Assembly (NCBI GenBank): GCA_025935995.1
Contig: JAICUF010000014.1
Coordinates: 1 to 37,279 of the forward strand
Direction: 5' to 3'
From: Gemmatimonadales bacterium
GTDB lineage: Bacteria; Gemmatimonadota; Gemmatimonadetes; Gemmatimonadales; GWC2-71-9
Length of the DNA: 37,279 nucleotides
Shown: positions 1 to 7,913 of the stretch, piece after piece
How the letters are laid out: each line of letters opens with the position of its first letter
Numbering within the stretch: position 1 is the stretch's first letter
Made by a program: the position numbers and the translations under genes
Notes under the pieces: model-generated
What the model was told of the DNA's origin: nothing
Seen by the model: only the letters and a program-made list of their open reading frames with translations
Database searches by the model: none

Positions 1-1
1 C

Positions 2-1687
2 GTCCCGCTCTCGGCCCGCGCCGTCGCGTGGGCGGCGATCGGCCTCCTCCTCCTCAATATCGGGTGTCCCCGCGCGCCGGCCGCGCGCCGGCCGCTCGTG
101 CTCCTCGACGCGTCGCTCAGCATGACCGCCGCGGGTGGGCACTGGGGCGAGGCGCGCGCGCTGGCAGCACGGCTGGGCGGGGTCCGCACCTTCGGCGATG
201 AGCGACCGGGCACCGACTCGGTGCCCGATCGGGGCCGCTCGCTGCTCGCGCCCGCCCTCGCCGCGGCCTCGGCCGCGGGCCGGCCGGTTGTCGTCGTCAG
301 CGACGGCGAGATCGAGGATGCGGCGGATCTCCAGCCCGACCTCTCCGCCGCCGCGGCGACACATGTGCTCCGCCGGTCGCCCGTCGCCGATCTCGCGATG
401 ACGGTCGTCTCCGGCGCGCCGCGCGTCACCGCCGGCGACACGCTGCACCTCGTGATCGAGATACGCGCCGCGGGGGCCGTTCCCGACAGCACCACGCTCG
501 ACGTCCTGGCGGGCGAGCAGTCGCTCCTCCGCAGGCGTCTCGATCCCGCGGCCGGTCGCCACGACCTCGCGGTGCCGACGCGGGGGCTGGCGGCGGGCGA
601 TCATCTGCTGACCCTCCGCCTCACGCCGGCCGACGCCGAGCCACGCGATGACGCCCGCCTGCACCTCGTGACCGTGACGGCGACGCCGGGGGTGGTGCTC
701 CTCGCGTCGCCGGCGGACTGGGACAGCCGCTTCCTGTACCGCACGATCCGGGACGTGGCCCAGCTCCCGGTGCGCGGCTACGTGCGCGTCGAGCCGGACC
801 GCTGGCGGGCGATGGACGACCTCGCGCCGGTGTCCACGGAAACGGTGCGGGCGGCGGCGGCGCGCGCGGATCTCCTGATCGTGAAAGGCTCCGCGACGGG
901 GGTCGCGACGGCGAACGCTCGCGGTCTCTGGCTCTGGCCGAGCGGAGAAGGCGGCGAGACGCTGCTCCCGGGTGACTGGTATCTTTCGGCGTCGGCGGTC
1001 TCACCTGTGGCGGGTGCGTTCATCGGCGAGCCGGTGGACTCGTTTCCGCCCGCGATCCGGATCACCCCGATTCAGCCCGCGGCGGGCGACTGGGTGGCGC
1101 TGACGGCGCAGGAGAGCCGGCGCGGCGCGCAGCGCCCGGTGGTGGCGGGGCGCGTCGGAGGCCGCACGCGCCGCGTGCTGGTGGCCGCCGATGGCCTCTG
1201 GCGCTGGGCGTTCCGCGGCGGGTCGAGCGAGCAGGCGTACCGCTCCTGGGTGGCCGCGACGACGAGCTGGCTGCTCGGCGGAGCCGACACGACGCGGGGC
1301 GTCGCGCGACCCGTCCGGGCGGTGGTGGAGAACGGCCGGCCGGTCATCTTCGAGTGGGTGGCGCCGGGTGCGCCGCACGACGTGCCGATCGCCTTGGGCA
1401 ACGCCGGTACCGACACCCTCCGGTTCGACGGGGCGGGCCATGCGTCCATCCGGCTGCCGGTCGGCCAGTACCGGTATCGGCTGGGCGGCGGCGGTGGCGG
1501 GACCGTGGCCGTCGAGACCTACTCCGACGAGTGGTTCCCGGCGGAGGTGCGGCTCACCGGTCATGGAGGCCGCCCGAGCGCCGCGCCGGCGCGGTCGGTG
1601 CCGCGCGACTGGATCTGGCTCTTCGGCGTGGCCGTCTTCGCCCTTGCGGTCGAGTGGGCGGCACGGCGGCGCATGGGACTGCGGTAA
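2..1687 (+). CDS. vWA-like membrane protein, BatA-type (5' end outside window)
   Basis: The reading frame is open from base 2, so the gene starts before the window; 561 residues are visible. The first GTG, at base 98, lies inside a conserved motif and is not a believable start. An N-terminal hydrophobic stretch (AAIGLLLLNIG, residues ~12-22) is followed by a von Willebrand A-like fold with the metal-site motif DASLS (Asp36, Ser38, Ser40) and a later VSDGE (Asp101). Middle beta-rich segments follow. A single C-terminal membrane helix (IWLFGVAVFALAVEW) ends in basic residues. This order matches Bat-type (Bacteroides aerotolerance) membrane proteins, which normally sit in a moxR-DUF58-bat cluster; such genes would lie upstream, outside the window. 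The vWA fold should face the periplasm. The function is not known from sequence. The architecture call is fairly secure; the Bat assignment is less so. Confidence 0.7.
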   Translation, partial: VPLSARAVAWAAIGLLLLNIGCPRAPAARRPLVLLDASLSMTAAGGHWGEARALAARLGGVRTFGDERPGTDSVPDRGRSLLAPALAAASAAGRPVVVVSDGEIEDAADLQPDLSAAAATHVLRRSPVADLAMTVVSGAPRVTAGDTLHLVIEIRAAGAVPDSTTLDVLAGEQSLLRRRLDPAAGRHDLAVPTRGLAAGDHLLTLRLTPADAEPRDDARLHLVTVTATPGVVLLASPADWDSRFLYRTIRDVAQLPVRGYVRVEPDRWRAMDDLAPVSTETVRAAAARADLLIVKGSATGVATANARGLWLWPSGEGGETLLPGDWYLSASAVSPVAGAFIGEPVDSFPPAIRITPIQPAAGDWVALTAQESRRGAQRPVVAGRVGGRTRRVLVAADGLWRWAFRGGSSEQAYRSWVAATTSWLLGGADTTRGVARPVRAVVENGRPVIFEWVAPGAPHDVPIALGNAGTDTLRFDGAGHASIRLPVGQYRYRLGGGGGGTVAVETYSDEWFPAEVRLTGHGGRPSAAPARSVPRDWIWLFGVAVFALAVEWAARRRMGLR

Positions 1688-1704
1688 CCGCGACAGGGAC
1701 GGCA

Positions 1705-2622
1705 ATGGCGAATCGAGTCGGCGACCGGGCGAAGCAGGGCATCTGGACCCGCATCAAGCGGCTCGCGATGACCGATGTGAGCGCGCTCATGCGCGGCCTC
1801 AACGCGTCGGATCTGGAAGCGCTGGAGCGGCTCCTCATCGAGGCCGACTTCGGCGTGTCCACCGCCGTCGAGCTCACCGAGGCGCTGGAGGGCGAGGTCC
1901 GCGCCGGCCGGCTCAAGACCGAGCCCGATCTCCGCCGCGAGCTGGCCACCCGCCTCGCCGCGATGCTCGAGAGTCCCGGTGATCCCGGCGTCATCGCGCG
2001 CGCACCGGAAGGACCCACGGTCATCCTCGTCGTCGGCGTCAACGGCGTCGGCAAGACGACCTCCGTCGCGAAGCTCGGCCGCCGGCTCACGCGCGAGGGC
2101 CGGCGCGTGCTGCTGGCCGCGGCCGACACCTACCGGGCCGGGGCGATCGCCCAGCTGCAGGAGTGGGCCGCACGGCTCCAGCTCGACTGCGTGGCGGGCG
2201 CGCCGGGGGGCGATCCCGCCGCGGTGGCCTTCGACGCGATCGGTGCCGCGTCGTCGCGCGGCGCCGACACCGTCATCATCGACACCGCCGGCCGCCTGCA
2301 CACCCAAGAGGGCCTGATGGAGGAGCTGGGGAAGGTCGTGCGCGTCATCGGCCGGAAGCTTCCCGGCGCGCCGCACGAGACGCTGCTCGTGCTCGACGGC
2401 ACGGTGGGCCAGAATGCCGTGCAGCAGGGACGTCTCTTCGGCCGCGCCGTCACCCCGACCGGACTCATCGTCACCAAGCTGGACGGCAGCGCGCGCGGCG
2501 GCGCGGTCGCGGCCCTCCGCCGGGAGCTTGGCCTGCCCATCCGCTTCCTCGGGCTCGGCGAGCAGCCGGACGACCTCATCCCGTTCGACGCCCAGCAGTT
2601 CGCCGAGAACCTCGTGGTGTGA
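1705..2622 (+). CDS. ftsY: Signal recognition particle receptor FtsY
   Basis: FtsY is the SRP-docking GTPase that delivers nascent membrane proteins to the Sec translocon at the inner membrane. The 305-residue protein has a short helical N domain (residues ~1-90) and the NG GTPase core. G1 is GVNGVGKTTS at 111-120. The family ADTYRAGAIAQL element, the G3 DTAGRLH and the G4 TKLDGSARGG motif follow. The long acidic A domain of E. coli FtsY is absent, as in most short bacterial FtsY proteins. The ATG at 1705 is chosen because an AGGGA ribosome site ends 5 bases before it and the N domain begins at once; the frame is open further upstream but overlaps the vWA gene. It lies 17 bases after that gene and overlaps recG by four bases (GTGA). 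Confidence 0.96.
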   Translation: MANRVGDRAKQGIWTRIKRLAMTDVSALMRGLNASDLEALERLLIEADFGVSTAVELTEALEGEVRAGRLKTEPDLRRELATRLAAMLESPGDPGVIARAPEGPTVILVVGVNGVGKTTSVAKLGRRLTREGRRVLLAAADTYRAGAIAQLQEWAARLQLDCVAGAPGGDPAAVAFDAIGAASSRGADTVIIDTAGRLHTQEGLMEELGKVVRVIGRKLPGAPHETLLVLDGTVGQNAVQQGRLFGRAVTPTGLIVTKLDGSARGGAVAALRRELGLPIRFLGLGEQPDDLIPFDAQQFAENLVV

Positions 2623-4688
2623 GCGCGGTCCGGCTCGACACCCCGGTCAAGTTTCTCAAGGGCATAGGCGAGCGCCGGGCCGAGGCACTCGAGCGTCTCG
2701 GCATCCGGACGGCGCAGGATCTCCTCTGGCATCTCCCGCGGCGCTACGTGGACGCGTCGAGCGTGACGCCGCTCGCGCGGGCCGAGGTCGGCGCCGAAGT
2801 GGCCTGCGTCGGTCGCGTCGTGGCGAAAGGGGTGCTGCCCACCCGGCGTGGACTCCGCATCTTTCACGCAGTGCTGCGCGACGACTCCGGCGTGCTCGAG
2901 TGCGTGTGGCCGGGCCAGGCATTCCTCGATCGCACCATCGCCGTGGGGCAGACGCTGCTCGTCTCCGGCCCCGTGCGGTTCTATCACGGCCGCCAGATGG
3001 CGCCCCGCGAATACATCATCCTCACGGAGAGCGACGGCGAAGCGGACCCGCTGAGCGCGGGGAAGGTGCTGCCGGTGTACCCGGCGACCGAGGGGTTGAG
3101 TCACAAGGTGATCCGCGGACTCGTCGAGCGGCACCTCGACGAGCTGATCCCGCTGACCCACGATCCCCTTCCACCCGCGCTCCGGCGCTCGCTGGGCCTG
3201 CCCGCCCTCGATGAGGCGCTCCGGGCGGTGCACCGGCCCGAGTCGTCCGCCGAGGCGGAGGCGGGCCGCCGGCGTCTCGCGTTCGATGAGCTCCTCGACC
3301 TGCAGCTCACGCTCACGCGCGCGCGCGAGCTCGCCAAGCGGCAGCGGAGCGGGGTGGCCTTCGAGGCGCGGGACGACCTCACCCGGAAGCTCGCCGCGGC
3401 CCTCCCGTGGAGCCTCACCGGCGACCAGCAGCGAGCGGTCGCCGAGATCACCTCCGACATGACGGCGCCCCGCCGGATGCACCGCCTTCTCATGGGCGAC
3501 GTGGGCACCGGGAAGACGGTCGTCGCACTCTTCGCCATGCTCCTTGCCCTGGAGAACGATTTCCAGGCCGCGCTCATGGCGCCGACCGAGCTCCTGGCCG
3601 AGCAGCACGCGACGACGCTCGAGCGGCTGCTGGCTCCGCTCGGCATCCGGCCACAGCTGCTCCTCGGGCGCCAGACCGCGGCGGAGAAGAAGGCCGCCCG
3701 GCAGGCGCTCGCGAGCGGGGCCGCGCGGCTCGCCATCGGGACCCACGCACTGGTGCAGGAGAGCACGGCCTTCCGCCGCCTCGGGCTCGTCGTGATCGAC
3801 GAGCAGCACCGCTTCGGCGTCGAGCAGCGCGCCGCGCTGGTCGGCAAGGGCGCGGCGCCCGACGTTCTGCTGCTCACGGCGACACCCATTCCGCGCTCGC
3901 TCGCCCTCACGCTCTACGGCGACCTCGACGTCTCCACGCTGCGGGAGCGGCCGCCCGGACGAGGGGCGATCCGGACGGCCGTCCGGACGCCGCTGCAGCG
4001 GGAGCGCGTCCTCGACTTCGTCGCGGCGGAAGCCGCTGAGGGGAGACAGACGTACGTCGTGCTGCCGGTGATCGAGGAGTCGGAGCGCGCCGACCTGAGG
4101 GCGGCTACGACGATGGCCGAGGCGCTGGGGGGGCGGTGGCCCGCGCTTCGCGTCGGGCTCGTGCATGGGCGGCTCAAGCCGGGGGAGCGGGACGACGTGA
4201 TGCGGCGCTTCCGCTCGGGCGAGATCGATGTGCTGGTCGCGACGACGGTGATCGAGGTCGGAATCGACGTGCCCAATGCCACGACGATGCTGATCGAGCA
4301 CCCGGACCGCTTCGGCCTGGCGCAGCTCCACCAGCTCCGGGGACGCGTGGGGCGCGGAACGGGAAACAGCTTCTGCATCCTGATGGCGGGTGAGACGGTT
4401 CCGGAGCGACTGACGGCCTTTGCCGCGACCGACGACGGATTCCGGATCGCGGAGCTCGACCTGGCGGAACGCGGGATGGGCGATCTGATCGGCGCCCGGC
4501 AGTCCGGCGGATTCGAGGTGCGCCATGCCCGGCTGCCTGAGGACGAGGATCTGCTGGCCCGGGCGCGTGAGCTGGCCGCGCGTCTCATCGCGGCGGATCC
4601 GGCGCTGCAGCGACCCGGGAACCAGCGGCTCCGGGAACGCGCGCTCGCACGCTATCCCCGCGCCGCCGAGCTGTTCCGGGTGGGCTAG
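2619..4688 (+). CDS. recG: ATP-dependent DNA helicase RecG
   Basis: RecG remodels stalled replication forks and branched recombination intermediates. The 689-residue length is normal for the family. The N-terminal part holds the helix-hairpin-helix and OB-like wedge region (FLKGIGERRAEALERLGI near residue 10). The helicase motor carries Walker A GDVGTGKT at 293-300, Walker B DEQH at 394-397, TATPIPRSL (motif III), and the C-terminal lobe motifs TTVIEVGIDVPNATTM and QLHQLRGRVGRG. The GTG at 2619 overlaps the ftsY stop as GTGA and fits the usual N-terminus. The stop TAG at 4686-4688 interlocks with the stop of the convergent gene (shared CTAG), leaving no room for a terminator. Confidence 0.97.
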   Translation: MSAVRLDTPVKFLKGIGERRAEALERLGIRTAQDLLWHLPRRYVDASSVTPLARAEVGAEVACVGRVVAKGVLPTRRGLRIFHAVLRDDSGVLECVWPGQAFLDRTIAVGQTLLVSGPVRFYHGRQMAPREYIILTESDGEADPLSAGKVLPVYPATEGLSHKVIRGLVERHLDELIPLTHDPLPPALRRSLGLPALDEALRAVHRPESSAEAEAGRRRLAFDELLDLQLTLTRARELAKRQRSGVAFEARDDLTRKLAAALPWSLTGDQQRAVAEITSDMTAPRRMHRLLMGDVGTGKTVVALFAMLLALENDFQAALMAPTELLAEQHATTLERLLAPLGIRPQLLLGRQTAAEKKAARQALASGAARLAIGTHALVQESTAFRRLGLVVIDEQHRFGVEQRAALVGKGAAPDVLLLTATPIPRSLALTLYGDLDVSTLRERPPGRGAIRTAVRTPLQRERVLDFVAAEAAEGRQTYVVLPVIEESERADLRAATTMAEALGGRWPALRVGLVHGRLKPGERDDVMRRFRSGEIDVLVATTVIEVGIDVPNATTMLIEHPDRFGLAQLHQLRGRVGRGTGNSFCILMAGETVPERLTAFAATDDGFRIAELDLAERGMGDLIGARQSGGFEVRHARLPEDEDLLARARELAARLIAADPALQRPGNQRLRERALARYPRAAELFRVG

Positions 4689-5161
4689 AAGGGGATCTCG
4701 AGGCCGAGCGTGGCACGGCCGCCGCTCACGCCGACCCGCGGGGTGAAGGGAATGTCGGGGTCGCGGCCGTGCGGCCGCGAGAGCTCCCACACGAAGATGG
4801 CGGCGGAGCCCAGGAGCGCCGTTTCGCCGGCGAAGAGCCAGCCGCGGGCGCGGCGGTCGGCGCTCAGCGTGCGCTGGTAGATCGCTTCGGCGCCGGCATC
4901 GAGATAGGCGCCGTCGGCGCCGGTGGCGCACCTGCTGTGCTCGGCGGCGGTGCAGATCTCGGCCAGCTCCGAGAAGCTGTCCTCGGCCAGATGATGCTGG
5001 CGGAGGGCGGCGAGATTGAAGCCGATGGCGCCGCCGAGGAGGAGCCACTTGCCGTAGCTCGCGACGGCGGGAATGTGCGTCGCCGCGCGCGTGGGCCGCT
5101 GCGCCGACGCGGGCGACGCGACGCCGAGCGCCGCGGTGAAGGCCAGGGCGTATCGCATCAT
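4685..5161 (-). CDS. Small exported protein, unknown function
   Basis: I do not recognise a family. The 158-residue product starts at an ATG whose bases overlap the stop of the upstream propeller gene (ATGA at 5158-5161). It opens with a clear cleavable signal peptide (MMRYALAFTAALGVASPASAQ). The mature part has a Gly/Leu-rich helix (WLLLGGAIGF), a segment with two cysteines (EICTAAEHSRC) that could form a disulfide, a second hydrophobic segment (LFAGETALLGSAAIFVWEL) and a C-terminus ending in LGLEIPF. The end is reminiscent of an outer-membrane targeting strand with terminal phenylalanine, though the protein is too short for a typical barrel. It is translated with the propeller protein, so a joint envelope role is plausible. 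Export is well supported; the function is open. Confidence 0.75.
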   Translation of the reverse strand: MMRYALAFTAALGVASPASAQRPTRAATHIPAVASYGKWLLLGGAIGFNLAALRQHHLAEDSFSELAEICTAAEHSRCATGADGAYLDAGAEAIYQRTLSADRRARGWLFAGETALLGSAAIFVWELSRPHGRDPDIPFTPRVGVSGGRATLGLEIPF

Positions 5162-6231
5162 CGCTCGTAGAGGTGGAAGTCGCCGTTGCCGCCGATCACG
5201 AGAAGGCCGCCCGGCACCGGCACCGGCGCGACATCCACCGGCCGCCACACCGCCAGGCGCCAGACGTCCGCGCCCTGCCGATCCAGCGCGCGCAGCGTGC
5301 CGTCAGCGCCGCCGACGAGGAGCAGCGAGTCCGCCACCACCGGGCCCGAGGTGAGGGGCCAGGCGAGGCGCACGATGCGCGCCGATTCGCCGGTGGACGC
5401 AAGCACGCGGTAGACGCTTCCGATCCTCGTGGCGACGAAGATGGTGTCGCCGCGGACGGCGGGCGTCGCGAAGACGGGGGCGTCGAGCGGCGCCCGCCAT
5501 ACGGTCGCGAGGTCCGAAGCCCTGATCGCCACGAGGAACGAGTCGGTGGTCGCGCCGACGATGAGCGACCCGACCTCCTGCCACGCCGCGAGCACCACCC
5601 CCGGCGTCGCCCGGCGCTGCAGGACCCGGCCGTCCGCCACCGAGATGCGGAACAGGGAATCGAAGGAGCCGACGAGCGCCGCGCCGGCGGCGGGGACGGC
5701 GCCGCTTCGCGCATAGCCGATGCGCCGACGCCACCGGATCACGCCGTCCCGCGGCGTCACCCCCAGCAGATCGCCGGTCCGCACGGGAATGAGCAGGACG
5801 CCGTGCACGAGCGTCACCGGCCCCGCCGGCGCCCCGACGCGCGTGCTCCAGCGTTTCCGCCCCGTCGCCGCGTCGAGCGAGAGGAGATTCCCCTCGGGCC
5901 GCACGCTCGCGACGTAGACGGAAGAGTCGGCGCGCACCACGCCGTTGAGCACGGAGCCGGTCAGGCGGAAGCTCCAGCGCACGCGCCCGCTGTCGATCGC
6001 GATCGCGCGGACGACGCGGTCCATGCCCGCCGCATAGATCGACGTGGAGTCGGTCCCCAGCGGTGTCGCGATCGCGCGGCCCGCGTGCGTCTCCCACCGG
6101 AGCGCGGGCGCCGCGCCCGACTGCTCCGCCGTGAGTGTGAGCGGACCCGGATGGAAGTTCACGCAGCTCGCGTTGACGCTCCCCGCGAGCGCCGCTAGAC
6201 TCAACGCTCCGCGACCCACTCTCTTCAGCAT
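5158..6231 (-). CDS. Exported PQQ-repeat beta-propeller protein
   Basis: The 357-residue product contains repeated strands of the pyrrolo-quinoline-quinone/BamB type. Examples are DSGRVRWSF, DAATGRKRWS, TPRDGVIRWRR, ASDLATVWRAPL and DRQGADVWRLAV, each followed by a 'value, retrieval, storage' sheet. This repeat spacing implies a seven- or eight-bladed propeller. The N-terminus is basic then hydrophobic (MLKRVGRGALSLAALAGS), reaching Cys23 in the sequence VNASC. That is a poor lipobox, so lipoprotein status is uncertain and a plain signal peptide is possible. A BamB-like role in outer-membrane assembly is one option, but nothing besides the fold supports it. It is divergent from asnS with only nine bases between the start codons, and coupled to the small exported protein downstream by an ATGA overlap. 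Confidence 0.82.
   Translation of the reverse strand: MLKRVGRGALSLAALAGSVNASCVNFHPGPLTLTAEQSGAAPALRWETHAGRAIATPLGTDSTSIYAAGMDRVVRAIAIDSGRVRWSFRLTGSVLNGVVRADSSVYVASVRPEGNLLSLDAATGRKRWSTRVGAPAGPVTLVHGVLLIPVRTGDLLGVTPRDGVIRWRRRIGYARSGAVPAAGAALVGSFDSLFRISVADGRVLQRRATPGVVLAAWQEVGSLIVGATTDSFLVAIRASDLATVWRAPLDAPVFATPAVRGDTIFVATRIGSVYRVLASTGESARIVRLAWPLTSGPVVADSLLLVGGADGTLRALDRQGADVWRLAVWRPVDVAPVPVPGGLLVIGGNGDFHLYER
6173..6201 (+). promoter_or_regulatory. Putative sigma-70-type promoter for asnS
   Basis: TTGACG at 6173-6178 and TAGACT at 6196-6201 are separated by exactly 17 bases, close to the housekeeping consensus. Transcription would begin near 6208, giving a leader of about 33 bases before the asnS ATG at 6241. 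The element lies inside the signal-peptide coding region of the divergent propeller gene. This is seen by eye only; start-site data would decide. Confidence 0.6.
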
Positions 6232-6240
6232 GGACGTTGC

Positions 6241-7536
6241 ATGGCGACGGTGCGCATCAGCGAGCTCGGCGAATTCGTGGGCCAGCAGGTGACGGTGCGC
6301 GGCTGGGTCGTGACCACCCGGTCGAGTGGGAAGATCGCCTTCCTGGTGCTGCGCGACGGCACCGGACTCGTGCAGGGCGTGCTGGCGCGGAAGGAAGTCG
6401 ACGACGCCCTCTGGGAACGGTTCGCCGGCCTCACGCAGGAGACCGCCCTGGCCGTGACCGGCACCGTCCGCGCCGATGCGCGCGCGCCCGGCGGATTCGA
6501 GCTCACGCTCACCGATCTCGCGGTCACCGGGCCCAGCACCGACTTCCCGATCACTCCCAAGGAACATGGGACGTCGTACCTCTTCGAGCATAGACACCTG
6601 TGGCTCCGGAGCCGGCGGCAGGTCGCCATCGCCCGGGTGCGGCACGAGGTGGTGCAGGCCATTCGCGACTTCTTCTACGCCCGGGACTTCGTGCTGGTGG
6701 ATACGCCGATCCTCACGGGCTCGATCGGCGAGGAGGCGGGCAACCTCTTCTCGACCGACTACTTCGACCTGGGCAAGGCGTACCTGGGCCAGACCGGCCA
6801 GCTCTACGGGGAAGCCGCGGCCGCGGCGCTCGGGCGCATCTACTGCTTCGGGCCGACCTTCCGCGCGGAGAAGTCGAAGACGCGGCGCCATCTCACCGAG
6901 TTCTGGATGGTGGAACCGGAAGTGGCCTTCAACGACTCCGACGACAACATGCGGCTCCAGGAGGACTTCGTCAGCTACGTCGTGGGCCGCGCCGTCGAGC
7001 GGCGGGGCGCCGAGCTTCGCGAGCTGGAGCGCGACACGTCGCCGCTCGAGCGCGTGCAGGCGCCGTTCCCGCGGATCTCCTACACTGATGCCGTGGCGAA
7101 GCTCAACACGCTGGGCTCCGACATCACGTGGGGCCGCGACCTCGGCGGCGACGACGAAACGCTCCTTGCCCGGGAATATGACCGGCCGGTCTTCGTCTTC
7201 AACTACCCGCGCGAGGTGAAGGCCTTCTACATGAAGGAGAACCCGGACGACCCGCGGACCGTCCTGGGCAACGACTGCCTCGCGCCCGAGGGGTACGGCG
7301 AGATCATCGGCGGATCCCAGCGCGAGGACGACTACGACCGGCTGCTCGCCCGCATCGTGGCGCAGGGCCTCGATCCCCAGGCCTACGGCTGGTATCTCGA
7401 CCTGCGCCGCTATGGTACCTTCGTACATTCGGGCTTCGGTCTCGGGCTCGAGCGGACCGTGGCGTGGATCTGCGGCCTGAGCCACATCCGCGAGGCGATC
7501 GCCTTTCCCCGGCAGATCCACCGGCTCTTCCCCTGA
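6241..7536 (+). CDS. asnS: Asparaginyl-tRNA synthetase
   Basis: Class IIb aminoacyl-tRNA synthetase charging tRNA-Asn with asparagine in the cytoplasm. The 431-residue protein has an N-terminal OB-fold anticodon domain (VTVRGWVVTTRSSGKIAFLVLRDG is its hallmark strand pattern, residues ~17-40). The catalytic core has motif 2 (FRAEKSKTRRHLTEF, around residue 208) and the AsnRS-type continuation EFWMVEPE. Motif 3 is GFGLGLERTVAWICGL (around residue 400). The EFW-M-EPE signature separates it from AspRS and LysRS. Having a dedicated AsnRS suggests direct charging rather than only the GatCAB amidation route. The ATG at 6241 starts the OB domain cleanly; the ribosome site is weak (GGA at 6232-6234). 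A small unknown gene follows after 26 bases. Confidence 0.97.
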   Translation: MATVRISELGEFVGQQVTVRGWVVTTRSSGKIAFLVLRDGTGLVQGVLARKEVDDALWERFAGLTQETALAVTGTVRADARAPGGFELTLTDLAVTGPSTDFPITPKEHGTSYLFEHRHLWLRSRRQVAIARVRHEVVQAIRDFFYARDFVLVDTPILTGSIGEEAGNLFSTDYFDLGKAYLGQTGQLYGEAAAAALGRIYCFGPTFRAEKSKTRRHLTEFWMVEPEVAFNDSDDNMRLQEDFVSYVVGRAVERRGAELRELERDTSPLERVQAPFPRISYTDAVAKLNTLGSDITWGRDLGGDDETLLAREYDRPVFVFNYPREVKAFYMKENPDDPRTVLGNDCLAPEGYGEIIGGSQREDDYDRLLARIVAQGLDPQAYGWYLDLRRYGTFVHSGFGLGLERTVAWICGLSHIREAIAFPRQIHRLFP

Positions 7537-7562
7537 GCGGTGGCACATCGATGGAGGTAGCC

Positions 7563-7913
7563 ATGTCCCCCAACAGTCCCCGGGCACAGATCAGCGCGAT
7601 GCGCGCATCGCTCCAGACGATCGAAGCGCAGCTCACCCGCGGCGACATCGGTGGCGAGGGGCTCGAAGACCTCAAGATGGGCGTGGACGATCTCCGGCTC
7701 CGCATCTGGGCGATCATGGCGGCGGCCTCCTCCGGCGAGAGCGGCGCGCTGGAGCGCTTCCGGGTGCGTCGCGCGATCGACGTCTGCGCCAACATCGGCG
7801 ACGAGATCGTGTCGGGCGCGATCGATCCCGGCCATCCGGAGATCGCGGAGCTCAGGGACGCGGCGCAGCGGCTGGCGACGGCGCTCGCCGGCGCCTCACG
7901 CGGGCGCGCCTGA
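7563..7913 (+). CDS. Small helical protein, unknown function
   Basis: I do not recognise this 116-residue protein. It has no signal peptide or membrane segment, and its pattern is almost entirely amphipathic helix (QISAMRASLQTIEAQL, LEDLKMGVDDLRLRIWAIM, RFRVRRAIDVCANIGDEIV, EIAELRDAAQRLATAL). This suggests a four-helix bundle, probably cytoplasmic. The start is fixed by the strong ribosome site GGAGGT at 7553-7558, four bases before the ATG at 7563; an in-frame ATG at 7551 lies within that site. It is the second gene after asnS (26-base gap). Its 3' end overlaps the 3' end of convergent mazG by 18 bases. Its good ribosome site and base composition argue that it is real. Confidence 0.72.
   Translation: MSPNSPRAQISAMRASLQTIEAQLTRGDIGGEGLEDLKMGVDDLRLRIWAIMAAASSGESGALERFRVRRAIDVCANIGDEIVSGAIDPGHPEIAELRDAAQRLATALAGASRGRA

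Noticed and set aside
98-100. GTG as start of the first gene
   Set aside because: It falls within the LVLLDASLS strand of the vWA-like fold, and the frame upstream encodes a membrane segment up to the window edge.
2130-5048. Very long open frame on the minus strand opposite recG
   Set aside because: In such GC-rich DNA the antisense frames of real genes stay open. The translation is Arg/Pro/His-rich with no domain, while the plus strand holds clear ftsY and recG motifs.
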